In this document: piece by piece, positions 20,449 through 33,511 of the stretch
How positions within the stretch are numbered: position 1 is the first letter of the stretch
Layout: every line of letters starts with the position of its first letter
Source of the DNA: Nematostella vectensis
Lineage: Eukaryota > Cnidaria > Anthozoa > Actiniaria > Edwardsiidae
Direction of reading: 5' to 3'
Assembly (NCBI RefSeq): GCF_932526225.1
Contig: NC_064045.1
Span: forward strand, 15,310,442 to 15,374,441
DNA length: 64,000 nt
Translations under genes and position numbers: made by a program
The notes under the pieces: model-generated
Seen by the model: only the letters and a program-made list of their open reading frames with translations
What the model was told of the DNA's origin: nothing
The model's database searches: none

Positions 20449-22451
20449 TTGTATGAAGAGAGTGCCCCTCTCTTCCCCCTGCCATTGTTGAAATTATGCT
20501 CAATAAACCTTTACCTCTTCCCTCTCCACCAGTTAAGCATTCTATGTATTCTTCCCTGTACAAAATGCACCCCTTCAAATAGAACATTAAAGTTCACATA
20601 CTTGTTTACTTCCTCAAACTCTTTGCTTTGTGTGTTTTGTTAACTTCCTAGGAACAAATTGAATACATATAATCAATAAATCCAGCAAGCTTATTTTGCA
20701 AACTCACTTTTTTTATTATTTTTGCGCAAAACCAATCAGGATTAGGGGGGTCAAGCACAAAGAAAGAAAACGAATAAAAAAAAAGCCCATTGGCCTGGGA
20801 TCGAACCCGGTATGAAGAACAAAACGGAAACCATACATACGGATTACCCAATCGGTATGGCAGCACAAGGCTTTTACGGAAGGCTGTAAAGAACCCGAAG
20901 GCCCCAAGCACCGATATTTCCGAGCGAATATGCTGTACAACACTCTTGCAAGGTTATCCCAACCCGCGCATTAATGGGGAGGACAATAACCAGGATCCCA
21001 GGCCTGTAATACGGTTACGCCACGCACAGCTCGCCGAGATTGTGGATGACAAAAAATAGAGGTCTATTTGGGCGTCTTGGGTCCCTTGGGGACTCGCCAT
21101 GCGCACGGGCGCATCTCTTTTATTGTGTACATGACATCAAATTAGCGAAGAAAAAAGACGCTGTTTTGGTATCATGTGAAAAGCATAAAATAAATAGAAA
21201 TAAAGACGTAAGGGGGGAGAATATTGACATCTTCATATTAGAATATTGACAAAATCCGCAATATTGTCTACGCTGACTAAGTAAAGCTGTATTTTACTTT
21301 AAAGGGGCAGCAGCATAGTACTGCGCATGTCTGGAGTCAGTGTTTATTGTAGGCTTTTAAGTGTCTTCAAACAGTTGAACTTTTTAAAAGCTGTCAATAC
21401 CTTATTAAATAATATGCAATATTATATTGAAAACTATGTTAATGGACAGTTTGTGGTCATTTTTATTTGTTTTGTTTAAAGTCTCCCACATGTACCAAAA
21501 GCTCATAAGTTAGTATTAGAATTTCACTGAAGTTCATTGTGTCAGGGCTCTAGAGCTATTGCAAATCTCTTAACCATGACACTCCCCTTTTAAAGGAAAG
21601 TAAAAAAATCAAAATTGTTGGTGGGGGTCTCTGTTGTGTTTGATTTCTTTTTAGTTTTGTTCTATTATTATTATTATTATTGTCTTTTTTAGAGGGGGAG
21701 GGGAATTCAGCTAAAAATAGCCAAGGGTCAATTCAAGCAACTAGTACAGAAGATGTTTTTTTGCAGTCCTTTATTCAATATATTCAAGGTTATCATGCAA
21801 TTCTGTTGTTTGACTGCATATATACATATATTTTTCTTTCTTTTCATTACAAGTGCTATATGTGTAAGTGGTGACCTTAGCTATGATTACTATTATTTAG
21901 AATAATTTTTTACCTACTAACAGAAAACAACTTGACTGCAAAACACTTACTGTAGGGCACTCGATATTAGGCATTACTTTCATGTGGATGTAAGGTTGAA
22001 ATGTCAAAACCTTCATTAACCCGTGAACAACGCTTTAGCGTATTACACTTTGTGGTGATCTGATTCTATTGTTCTTTTTTGTGTTTTACTAACTATTACC
22101 GTTTAACTATCACACTTTGTTTCACGGGTTAATGAAAACCACTCTAATTACTTACAGTAGTTCTTTTTTAATATTATCATTTACTTGTATAATTTAGATG
22201 AGCAATACATATTTCTTTATGGCTTTGTAGAGCTCATCTCGTTCCTCATAAATAACAAACAAAATGAAGTTTGTTCTTATTTTGGTGCAAAGGAATCTAC
22301 AGTAGTTTTATAATCAGATAATTGTTTTTCTTTTAACACTCACTTGTTATTTCAACAGCCTTACTTGAGTTTGCTTGTCTCAGAAATAGACCTTGCTTAA
22401 TAAACAAAGACATGTTACAAACTTATTTAATAATAGGTAACAACTGCAATA
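20449..22451 (+). repeat. Array unit 9, full length (2003 bp)
   Basis: GGTATGAAG type. The B box is at 20797-20807. It closely resembles unit 5505 over most of its length, including GAACAACGC in the foldback element. TATTGTCTTTT near 21678 is private. Confidence 0.95.
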
Positions 22452-24454
22452 TTGTATGAAGAGAATGCCCCTCTCTTCCCCCTGCTATTGTTGAAATTAT
22501 GCTCAATAAACTTTTACCTCTTCCCTCTCCACCAGTTAAGCATTCTATGTATGCTTCCCTGTACAAAATGCACCCCTTCAAATAGAACATTAAAGTTCAC
22601 ATACTTGTTTACTTCCTCAAACTCTTTGCTTTGTGTTTTTGTTAACTTCCTAGGAACAAATTGAATACATATAATCAATAAATCTAGCAAGCTTATTTTG
22701 CAAACTCACTTTTTTTTATTATTTTTGCGTAAAATCTATCAGGATTAAGGGGGTCCAGCACAAAGAAAAAAAAACGAATTAAAAAAAAAGCCCATTGGCC
22801 TGGGATCGAACCCGGTCTGAAGAACAAAACGGAAACCATACATACGGATTACCCAATCGGTATGGCAGCACAAGGCTTTTACGGAAGGCTGTAAAGAACC
22901 CGAAGGCCCCAAGCACCGATATTTCCGAGCGAATATGCTGTACAACACTCTTGCAAGGTTATCCCAACCCGCGCATTAATGGGGAGGACAATAACCAGGA
23001 TCCCAGGCCTGTAATACGGTTACGCCACGCACAGCTCGTCGAGATTGTGGATGACAAGAAATAGAGGTCTATTTGGGCGTCTTGGGTCCCTTGGGGACTC
23101 GCCATGCGCACGGGCGCATCTCTTTTATTGTGTACATGACATCAAATTAGCGAAGAAAAAAGACGCTGTTTTGGTATCATGTGAAAAGCATAAAATAAAT
23201 AGAAATAAAGACGTAAGGGGGAGAATATTGACATCTTCATATTAGAATATTGACAAAATCCGCAATATTGTCTACGCTGACTAAGTAAAGCTGTATTTTA
23301 CTTTAAAGGGGCAGCAGCATAGTACTGCGCATGTCTGGAGTCAGTGTTTATTGTAGGCTTTTAAGTGTCTACAAACAGTTGAACTTTTTAAAAGCTGTGA
23401 ATACCTTATTAAATAATATGCAATATTATATTGAAAACTATGTTAATGGACAGTTTGTGGTCATTTTTTTTGTTTTGTTTAAAGTCTCCCACATGTACCA
23501 AAAGCTCATAAGTCAGTATTAGAATTTCACTGAAGTTCATTGTGTCAGGGCTCTAGAGCTATTTCAAATCTCTTAACCAAGACACTCCCCCTTTAAAGGA
23601 AAGTAAAAAAATCACAATTGTTGGTGGGGGTCTCTGTTGTGTTTGTTTTCGTTTTAGTTTTGTTCTATTATTATTATTATTATTTTCTTTTTTAGAGGGG
23701 GAGGGGAATTCAGCTAAAAATAGCCAAGGGTCAATTCAAGCAACTAGTACAAAAGATGTTTTTTGCAGTCCTTTATTCAATATATTCAAGGTTATCAAGC
23801 AATTCTGTTGTTTGACTGCATATATATATATATTTTTTCTTTCTTTTCATTACAAGTTCTATATGTGTAAGTGGTGACCATAGCTATGATTACTATTATT
23901 TAGAATATTTTTTTACCTATTAACAGAAAACAACTTGACTGCAAAACACTTACTGTAGGGCACTCGATATTAGGCATTACTTTCATGTGGATGTAAGGTT
24001 GAAATGTCAAAACCTTCATTAACCCGTGAACTACGCTTTAGCGTATTACACTTTGTGGTGATTTGATTCTATTGTTCTTTTTTGTGTTTTACTAACTATT
24101 ACCGTTTAACTATCACACTTTGTTTCACGGGTTAATGAAAACCACTCTAATTACTTACAGTAGTTCTTTTTTAATATTATCATTTACTTGTATAATTTAG
24201 ATGAGCAATACATATTTCTTTATGGGTTTGTAGAGCATATCTCGTTCCTCATAAATAACAAACAAAATGAAGTTTGTTCTTATTTTGGTGCAAAGGAATC
24301 TACAGTAGTTTTCTAATCAGATAATTGTTTTTCTTTTAACACTCACCTGTGATTTCAACAGCCTTTCTTGAGTTTACTTGTCTCAGAAATAGACCTTGCT
24401 TAATAAACAAAGACATGTTACAAACTTATTTAATAATAGGTAACAACTGCAATA
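22452..24454 (+). repeat. Array unit 10, full length (2003 bp)
   Basis: It begins with the GAGAATGCC marker shared with units 7508, 30464, 37524, 44586 and 50597. CTATCAGG leader, GTCGAG marker. The B box is at 22802-22812. It has AAGGGGGAGAAT near 23214, as in unit 50597. Confidence 0.95.
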
Positions 24455-26457
24455 TTGTATGAAGAGAGTGCCCCTCTCTTCCCCCTGCCATTGTTGAAAT
24501 TATGCTCAATAAACCTTTACCTCTTCCCTCTCCACCAGTTAAGCATTCTATGTATGCTTCCCTGTACAAAATGCACCCCTTCAAATAGAACATTAAAGTT
24601 CACATACTTGTTTACTTCCTCGAACTCTTTGCTTTGTGTGTTTTGTTAACTTCCTAGGAACAAATTGAATACATATAATCAATAAATCCAGCAAGCTTAT
24701 TTTGCAAACTCACTTTTTTTTATTATTTTTGCGCAAAACCAATCAGGATTAGGGGGGTCAAGCACAAAGAAAGAAAACGAATAAAAAAAAAGCCCATTGG
24801 CCTGGGATCGAACCCGGTATGAAGAACAAAACGGAAACCATACATACGGATTACCCAATCGGTATGGCAGCACAAGGCTTTTACGGAAGGCTGTAAAGAA
24901 CCCGAAGGCCCCAAGCACCGATATTTCCGAGCGAATATGCTGTACAACACTCTTGCAAGGTTATCCCAACCCGCGCATTAATGGGGAGGACAATAACCAG
25001 GATCCCAGGCCTGTAATACGGTTACGCCACGCACAGCTCGCCGAGATTGTGGATGACAAGAAATAGAGGTCTATTTGGGCGTCTTGGGTCCCTTGGGGAC
25101 TCGCCATGCGCACGGGCGCATCTCTTTTATTGTGTACATGACATCAAATTAGCGAAGAAAAAAGACGCTGTTTTGGTATCATGTGAAAAGCATAAAATAA
25201 ATAGAAATAAAGACGTAAGGGGGGAGAATATTGACATCTTCATATTAGAATATTGACAAAATCCGCAATATTGTCTACGCTGACTAAGTAAAGCTGTATT
25301 TTACTTTAAAGGGGCAGCAGCATAGTACTGCGCATGTCTGGAGTCAGTGTTTATTGTAGGCTTTTAAGTGTCTACAAACAGTTGAACTTTTTAAAAGCTG
25401 TGAATACCTTATTAAATAATATGCAATATTATATTGAAAACTATGTTAATGGACAGTTTGTGGTCATTTTTTTTGTTTTGTTTAAAGTCTCCCACATGTA
25501 CCAAAAGCTCATAAGTCAGTATTAGAATTTCACTGAAGTTCATTGTGTCAGCGCTCTAGAGCTATTTCAAATCTCTTAACCAAGACACTCCCCCTTTAAA
25601 GGAAAGTAAAAAAATCACAATTGTTGGTGGGGGTCTCTGTTGTGTTTGTTTTCTTTTTAGTTTTGTTCTATTATTATTATTATTATTTTCTTTTTTAGAG
25701 GGGGAGGGGAATTCAGCTAAAAATAGCCAAGGGTCAATTCAAGCAACTAGTACAAAAGATGTTTTTTGGAGTCCTTTATTCAATATATTCAAGGTTATCA
25801 AGCAATTCTGTTGTTTGACTGCATATATATATATATTTTTTCTTTCTTTTCATTACAAGTTCTATATGTGTAAGTGGTGACCATAGCTATGATTACTATT
25901 ATTTAGAATATTTTTTTACCTATTAACAGAAAACAACTTGACTGCAAAACACTTACTGTAGGGCACTCGATATTAGGCATTACTTTCATGTGGATGTAAG
26001 GTTGAAATGTCAAAACCTTCATTAACCCGTGAACTACGCTTTAGCGTATTACACTTTGTGGTGATTTGATTCTATTGTTCTTTTTTGTGTTTTACTAACT
26101 ATTACCGTTTAACTATCACACTTTGTTTCACGGGTTAATGAAAACCACTCTAATTACTTACAGTAGTTCTTTTTTAATATTATCATTTACTTGTATAATT
26201 TAGATGAGCAATACATATTTCTTTATGGGTTTGTAGAGCATATCTCGTTCCTCATAAATAACAAACAAAATGAAGTTTGTTCTTATTTTGGTGCAAAGGA
26301 ATCTACAGTAGTTTTCTAATCAGATAATTGTTTTTCTTTTAACACTCACCTGTGATTTCAACAGCCTTTCTTGAGTTTACTTGTCTCAGAAATAGACCTT
26401 GCTTAATAAACAAAGACATGTTACAAACTTATTTAATAATAGGTAACAACTGCAATA
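24455..26457 (+). repeat. Array unit 11, full length (2003 bp)
   Basis: GGTATGAAG type. The B box is at 24804-24814. It combines this leader with GACAAGAAATAG near 25057, which otherwise goes with the GTCGAG type. That suggests exchange between the two markers. TTTTTTGGAGTCC near 25763 is private. Confidence 0.95.
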
Positions 26458-28460
26458 TTGTATGAAGAGAGTGCCCCTCTCTTCCCCCTGCCATTGTTGA
26501 AATTATGCTCAATAAACCTTTACCTCTTCCCTCTCCACCAGTTAAGCATTCTATGTATGCTTCCCTGTACAAAATGCACCCCTTCAAATAGAACATTAAA
26601 GTTCACATACTTGTTTACTTCCTCGAACTCTTTGCTTTGTGTGTTTTGTTAACTTCCTAGGAACAAATTGAATACATATAATCAATAAATCCAGCAAGCT
26701 TATTTTGCAAACTCACTTTTTTTATTATTTTTGCGCAAAACCAATCAGGATTAGGGGGGTCAAGCACAAAGAAAGAAAACGAATAAAAAAAAAGCCCATT
26801 GGCCTGGGATCGAACCCGGTATGAAGAACAAAACGGAAACCATACATACGGATTACCCAATCGGTATGGCAGCACAAGGCTTTTACGGAAGGCTGTAAAG
26901 AACCCGAAGGCCCCAAGCACCGATATTTCCGAGCGAATATGCTGTACAACACTCTTGCAAGGTTATCCCAACCCGCGCATTAATGGGGAGGACAATAACC
27001 AGGATCCCAGGCCTGTAATACGGTTACGCCACGCACAGCTCGCCGAGATTGTGGATGACAAAAAATAGAGGTCTATTTGGGCGTCTTGGGTCCCTTGGGG
27101 ACTCGCCATGCGCACGGGCGCATCTCTTTTATTGTGTACATGACATCAAATTAGCGAAGAAAAAAGACGCTGTTTTGGTATCATGTGAAAAGCATAAAAT
27201 AAATAGAAATAAAGACGTAAGGGGGGAGAATATTGACATCTTCATATTAGAATATTGACAAAATCCGCAATATTGTCTACGCTGACTAAGTAAAGCTGTA
27301 TTTTACTTTAAAGGGGCAGCAGCATAGTACTGCGCATGTCTGGAGTCAGTGTTTATTGTAGGCTTTTAAGTGTCTTCAAACAGTTGAACTTTTTAAAAGC
27401 TGTCAATACCTTATTAAATAATATGCAATATTATATTGAAAACTATGTTAATGGACAGTTTGTGGTCATTTTTATTTGTTTTGTTTAAAGTCTCCCACAT
27501 GTACCAAAAGCTCATAAGTTAGTATTAGAATTTCACTGAAGTTCATTGTGTCAGGGCTCTAGAGCTATTGCAAATCTCTTAACCATGACACTCCCCTTTT
27601 AAAGGAAAGTAAAAAAATCAAAATTGTTGGTGGGGGTCTCTGTTGTGTTTGATTTCTTTTTAGTTTTGTTCTATTATTATTATTATTATTTTCTTTTTTA
27701 GAGGGGGAGGGGAATTCAGCTGAAAATAGCCAAGGGTCAATTCAAGCAACTAGTACAGAAGATGTTTTTTTGCAGTCCTTTATTCAATATATTCAAGGTT
27801 ATCATGCAATTCTGTTGTTTGACTGCATATATACATATATTTTTCTTTCTTTTCATTACAAGTGCTATATGTGTATGTGGTGACCTTAGCTATGATTACT
27901 ATTATTTAGAATAATTTTTTACCTACTAACAGAAAACAACTTGACTGCAAAACACTTACTGTAGGGCACTCGATATTAGGCATTACTTTCATGTGGATGT
28001 AAGGTTGAAATGTCAAAACCTTCATTAACCCGTGAACAACGCTTTAGCGTATTACACTTTGTGGTGATCTGATTCTATTGTTCTTTTTTGTGTTTTACTA
28101 ACTATTACCGTTTAACTATCACACTTTGTTTCACGGGTTAATGAAAACCACTCTAATTACTTACAGTAGTTCTTTTTTAATATTATCATTTACTTGTATA
28201 ATTTAGATGAGCAATACATATTTCTTTATGGGTTTGTAGAGCATATCTCGTTCCTCATAAATAACAAACAAAATGAAGTTTGTTCTTATTTTGGTGCAAA
28301 GGAATCTACAGTAGTTTTCTAATCAGATAATTGTTTTTCTTTTAACACTCACCTGTGATTTCAACAGCCTTTCTTGAGTTTACTTGTCTCAGAAATAGAC
28401 CTTGCTTAATAAACAAAGACATGTTACAAACTTATTTAATAATAGGTAACAACTGCAATA
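26458..28460 (+). repeat. Array unit 12, full length (2003 bp)
   Basis: GGTATGAAG type. The B box is at 26806-26816. It shares GTGTATGTGGTG with unit 28461. CAGCTGAAAATAG near 27718 is private. Confidence 0.95.
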
Positions 28461-30463
28461 TTGTATGAAGAGAGTGCCCCTCTCTTCCCCCTGCCATTGT
28501 TGAAATTATGCTCAATAAACCTTTACCTCTTCCCTCTCCACCAGTTAAGCATTCTATGTATGCTTCCCTGTACAAAATGCACCCCTTCAAATAGAACATT
28601 AAAGTTCACATACTTGTTTACTTCCTCAAACTCTTTGCTTTGTGTGTTTTGTTAACTTCCTAGGAACAAATTGAATACATATAATCAATAAATCCAGCAA
28701 GCTTATTTTGCAAACTCACTTTTTTTATTATTTTTGCGCAAAACCAATCAGGATTAGGGGGGTCAAGCACAAAGAAAGAAAACGAATAAAAAAAAAGCCC
28801 ATTGGCCTGGGATCGAACCCGGTATGAAGAACAAAACGGAAACCATACATACGGATTACCCAATCGGTATGGCAGCACAAGGCTTTTACGGAAGGCTGTA
28901 AAGAACCCGAAGGCCCCAAGCACCGATATTTCCGAGCGAATATGCTGTACAACACTCTTGCAAGGTTATCCCAACCCGCGCATTAATGGGGAGGACAATA
29001 ACCAGGATCCCAGGCCTGTAATACGGTTACGCCACGCACAGCTCGCCGAGATTGTGGATGACAAAAAATAGAGGTCTATTTGGGCGTCTTGGGTCCCTTG
29101 GGGACTCGCCATGCGCACGGGCGCATCTCTTTTATTGTGTACATGACATCAAATTAGCGAAGAAAAAAGACGCTGTTTTGGTATCATGTGAAAAGCATAA
29201 AATAAATAGAAATAAAGACGTAAGGGGGGAGAATATTGACATCTTCATATTAGAATATTGACAAAATCCGCAATATTGTCTACGCTGACTAAGTAAAGCT
29301 GTATTTTACTTTAAAGGGGCAGCAGCATAGTACTGCGCATGTCTGGAGTCAGTGTTTATTGTAGGCTTTTAAGTGTCTTCAAACAGTTGAACTTTTTAAA
29401 AGCTGTCAATACCTTATTAAATAATATGCAATATTATATTGAAAACTATGTTAATGGACAGTTTGTGGTCATTTTTATTTGTTTTGTTTAAAGTCTCCCA
29501 CATGTACCAAAAGCTCATAAGTTAGTATTAGAATTTCACTGAAGTTCATTGTGTCAGGGCTCTAGAGCTATTGCAAATCTCTTAACCATGACACTCCCCT
29601 TTTAAAGGAAAGTAAAAAAATCAAAATTGTTGGTGGGGGTCTCTGTTGTGTTTGATTTCTTTTTAGTTTTGTTCTATTATTATTATTATTATTTTCTTTT
29701 TTAGAGGGGGAGGGGAATTCAGCTAAAAATAGCCAAGGGTCAATTCAAGCAACTAGTACAGAAGATGTTTTTTTGCAGTCCTTTATTCAATATATTCAAG
29801 GTTATCATGCAATTCTGTTGTTTGACTGCATATATACATATATTTTTCTTTCTTTTCATTACAAGTGCTATATGTGTATGTGGTGACCTTAGCTATGATT
29901 ACTATTATTTAGAATAATTTTTTACCTACTAACAGAAAACAACTTGACTGCAAAACACTTACTGTAGGGCACTCGATATTAGGCATTACTTTCATGTGGA
30001 TGTAAGGTTGAAATGTCAAAACCTTCATTAACCCGTGAACAACGCTTTAGCGTATTACACTTTGTGGTGATCTGATTCTATTGTTCTTTTTTGTGTTTTA
30101 CTAACTATTACCGTTTAACTATCACACTTTGTTTCACGGGTTAATGAAAACCACTCTAATTACTTACAGTAGTTCTTTTTTAATATTATCATTTACTTGT
30201 ATAATTTAGATGAGCAATACATATTTCTTTATGGCTTTGTAGAGCTCATCTCGTTCCTCATAAATAACAAACAAAATGAAGTTTGTTCTTATTTTGGTGC
30301 AAAGGAATCTACAGTAGTTTTATAATCAGATAATTGTTTTTCTTTTAACACTCACTTGTTATTTCAACAGCCTTACTTGAGTTTGCTTGTCTCAGAAATA
30401 GACCTTGCTTAATAAACAAAGACATGTTACAAACTTATTTAATAATAGGTAACAACTGCAATA
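28461..30463 (+). repeat. Array unit 13, full length (2003 bp)
   Basis: GGTATGAAG type and nearly identical to unit 26458, which points to recent duplication. The B box is at 28809-28819. Its end matches unit 20449 (TTTATAATCAGATAATTG). Confidence 0.95.
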
Positions 30464-32444
30464 TTGTATGAAGAGAATGCCCCTCTCTTCCCCCTGCTAT
30501 TGTTGAAATTATGCTCAATAAACTTTTACCTCTTCCCTCTCCACCAGTTAAGCATTCTATGTATGCTTCCCTGTACAAAATGCACCCCTTCAAATAGAAC
30601 ATTAAAGTTCACATACTTGTTTACTTCCTCAAACTCTTTGCTTTGTGTTTTTGTTAACTTCCTAGGAACAAATTGAATACATATAATCAATAAATCTAGC
30701 AAGCTTATTTTGCAAACTCACTTTTTTTATTATTTTTGCGTAAAATCTATCAGGATTAAGGGGGTCCAGCACAAAGAAAAAAAAACGAATTAAAAAAAAA
30801 GCCCATTGGCCTGGGATCGAACCCGGTCTGAAGAACAAAACGGAAACCATACATACGGATTACCCAATCGGTATGGCAGCACAAGGCTTTTACGGAAGGC
30901 TGTAAAGAACCCGAAGGCCCCAAGCACCGATATTTCCGAGCGAATATGCTGTACAACACTCTTGCAAGGTTATCCCAACCCGCGCATTAATGGGGAGGAC
31001 AATAACCAGGATCCCAGGCCTGTAATACGGTTACGCCACGCACAGCTCGTCGAGATTGTTTATGACAAGAAATAGAGGTCTATTTGGGCGTCTTGGGTCC
31101 CTTGGGGACTCGCCATGCGCACGGGCGCATCTCTTTTATTGTGTACATGACATCAAATTAGCGAAGAAAAAAGACGCTGTTTTGGTATCATGTGAAAAGC
31201 ATAAAATAAATAGAAATAAAGACGTAAGGGGGAAGAATATTGACATCTTCATATTAAAATATTGACAAAATCCGCAATTTTGTCTACGCTGACTAAGTAA
31301 AGCTGTATTTTACTTTAAAGGGGCATCAGCATAGTACTGCGCATGTCTGGAGTCAGTGATTATTGTAGGCTTTTAAGTGTCAACAAACAGTTGAACTTTT
31401 TAAAAGCTGTGAATACCTTATTAAATAATATGCAACATTATATTGAAAACTATGTTAATGGACAGTTTGTGGTCATTTTTTTTTGTTTTGTTTAAAGTCT
31501 CCCACATGTACCAAAAGCTCATAAGTCAGTATTAGAATTTCACTGAAGTTCATTGTGTCAGGGCTCTAGAGCTATTGCAAATCTCTTAACCATGACACTC
31601 CCCTTTTAAAGAAAAGTAAAACAATCAAAATTGTTGGTGGGGGTCTCTGTTGTGTTTGTTTTCTTTTTAGTTTTGTTCTATTATTATTATTATTTTCTTT
31701 TTTAGAGGGGGAGGGTAATTCAGCTAAAAATAGCCAAGGGTCAATTCAAGCAACTAGTACAAAAGATGTTTTTTGCAGTCCTTTATTCAATATATTCAAG
31801 GTTATCATGCAATTCTGTTGTTTGACTGCATATATATATATTTTTTTCTTTCTTTTCATTACAAGTTCTATATGTGTAAGTGGTGACCATAGCTATGATT
31901 ACTATTATTTAGAATATTTTTTTACCTACTAACAGAAAACAACTTGACTGCAAAACACTTACTGTAGGGCACTCGATATTAGGCATTACTTTCATGTGGA
32001 TGTAAGGTTGAAATGTCAAAACCTTCATTAACCCGTGAACTACGCTTTAGCGTATTACACTTTGTGGTGATCTGATTCTATTGTTCTTTTTTGTGTTTTA
32101 CTAACTATTACCGTTTAACTATCACACTTTGTTTCACGGGTTAATGAAAACCACTCTAATTACTTACAGTAGTTCTTTTTTAATATTATCATTTACTTGT
32201 ATAATTTAGATGAGCAATACATATTTCTTTATGGCTTTGTAGAGCCCATCTCGTTCCTCATAAATAACAAACAAAATGAAGTTTGTTCTTATTTTGGTGC
32301 AAAGGAATCTACAGTAGTTTTCTAATCAGATAATTATTTTTCTTTTAACACTCACCTGTTATTTCAACAGCCTTACTTGAGTTTGCTTGTCTCAGAAATA
32401 GACCTTGCTACAAACGTATTTAATAATAGGTAACAACTGCAATA
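30464..32444 (+). repeat. Array unit 14, full length with 19-bp deletion at its end (1981 bp)
   Basis: GAGAATGCC marker, CTATCAGG leader. The B box is at 30813-30823. ATTGTTTATGAC near 31055 and ATGCAACATTA near 31429 are private. At 32409/32410 it lacks 19 bp relative to other units (GACCTTGCT joined to ACAAAC). The same deletion precedes every short unit. Confidence 0.95.
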
Positions 32445-33511
32445 TTGTATGAAGAGAGTGCCCCTCTCTTCCCCCTGCTATTGTTGAAATTATGCTCAAT
32501 AAACTTTTACCTTTTCCCTCTCCACCAGTTAAGCATTCTATGTATGCTTCCCTGTACAAAATGCACCCCTTCAAATAGAACATTAAAGTTCACATACTTG
32601 TTTACTTCCTCAAACTCTTGCAAACCTCTTAACCATGACACTCCCCTTTTAAAGGAAAGTAAAAAAATCACAATTGTTGGTGGGGGTCTCTGTTGTGTTT
32701 GTTTTCTTTTTAGTTTTGTTCTATTATTATTATTATTATTATTTTCTTTTTTAGAGGGGGAGGGGAATTCAGCTAAAAATAGCCAAGGGTCAATTCAAGC
32801 AACTAGTACAAAAGATGTTTTTTGCAGTCCTTTATTCAGTATATTCAAGGTTATCATGCAATTCTGTTGTTTGACTGCATATATATATATTTTTTCTTTC
32901 TTTTCATTACAAGTTCTATATGTGTAAGTTGTGACCATAGCTATGATTACTATTATTTAGAATATTTTTTTACCTACTAACAGAAAACAACTTGACTGCA
33001 AAACACTTACTGTAGGGCACTCGATATTAGGCATTACTTTCATGTGGATGTAAGGTTGAAATGTCAAAACCTTCATTAACCCGTGAACTACGCTTTAGCG
33101 TATTACACTTTGTGGTGATCTGATTCTATTGTTCTTTTTTGTGTTTTACTAACTATTACCGTTTAACTATCACACTTTGTTTCACGGGTTAATGAAAACC
33201 TCTCTAATTACTTACAGTAGTTCTTTTTTAATATTATCATTTACTTGTATAATTTAGATGAGCAATACATATTTCTTTATGGCTTTGTAGAGCCCATCTC
33301 GTTCCTCATAAATAACAAACAAAATGAAGTTTGTTCTTATTTTGGTGCAAAGGAATCTACAGTAGTTTTCTAATCAGATAATTGTTTTTCTTTTAACACT
33401 CACCTGTTATTTCAACAGCCTTACTTGAGTTTGCTTGTCTCAGAAATAGACCTTGCTTAATAAACAAAGACATGTTACAAACTTATTTAATAATAGGTAA
33501 CAACTGCAATA
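32445..33511 (+). repeat. Short array unit 15 (1067 bp; 937-bp internal deletion)
   Basis: After 174 bp of normal unit, ACTCTT (ending 32619) joins directly to GCAAACCTC, which in full units lies about 937 bp further on. Two T at the breakpoints are shared. The deleted part contains the A-run, the tRNA-like segment, the CpG-rich block and its hairpins. The (ATT)n tract and foldback element are kept. The junction fuses two frames into a 160-codon open frame (32445-32927) that I regard as non-coding. Confidence 0.95.
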
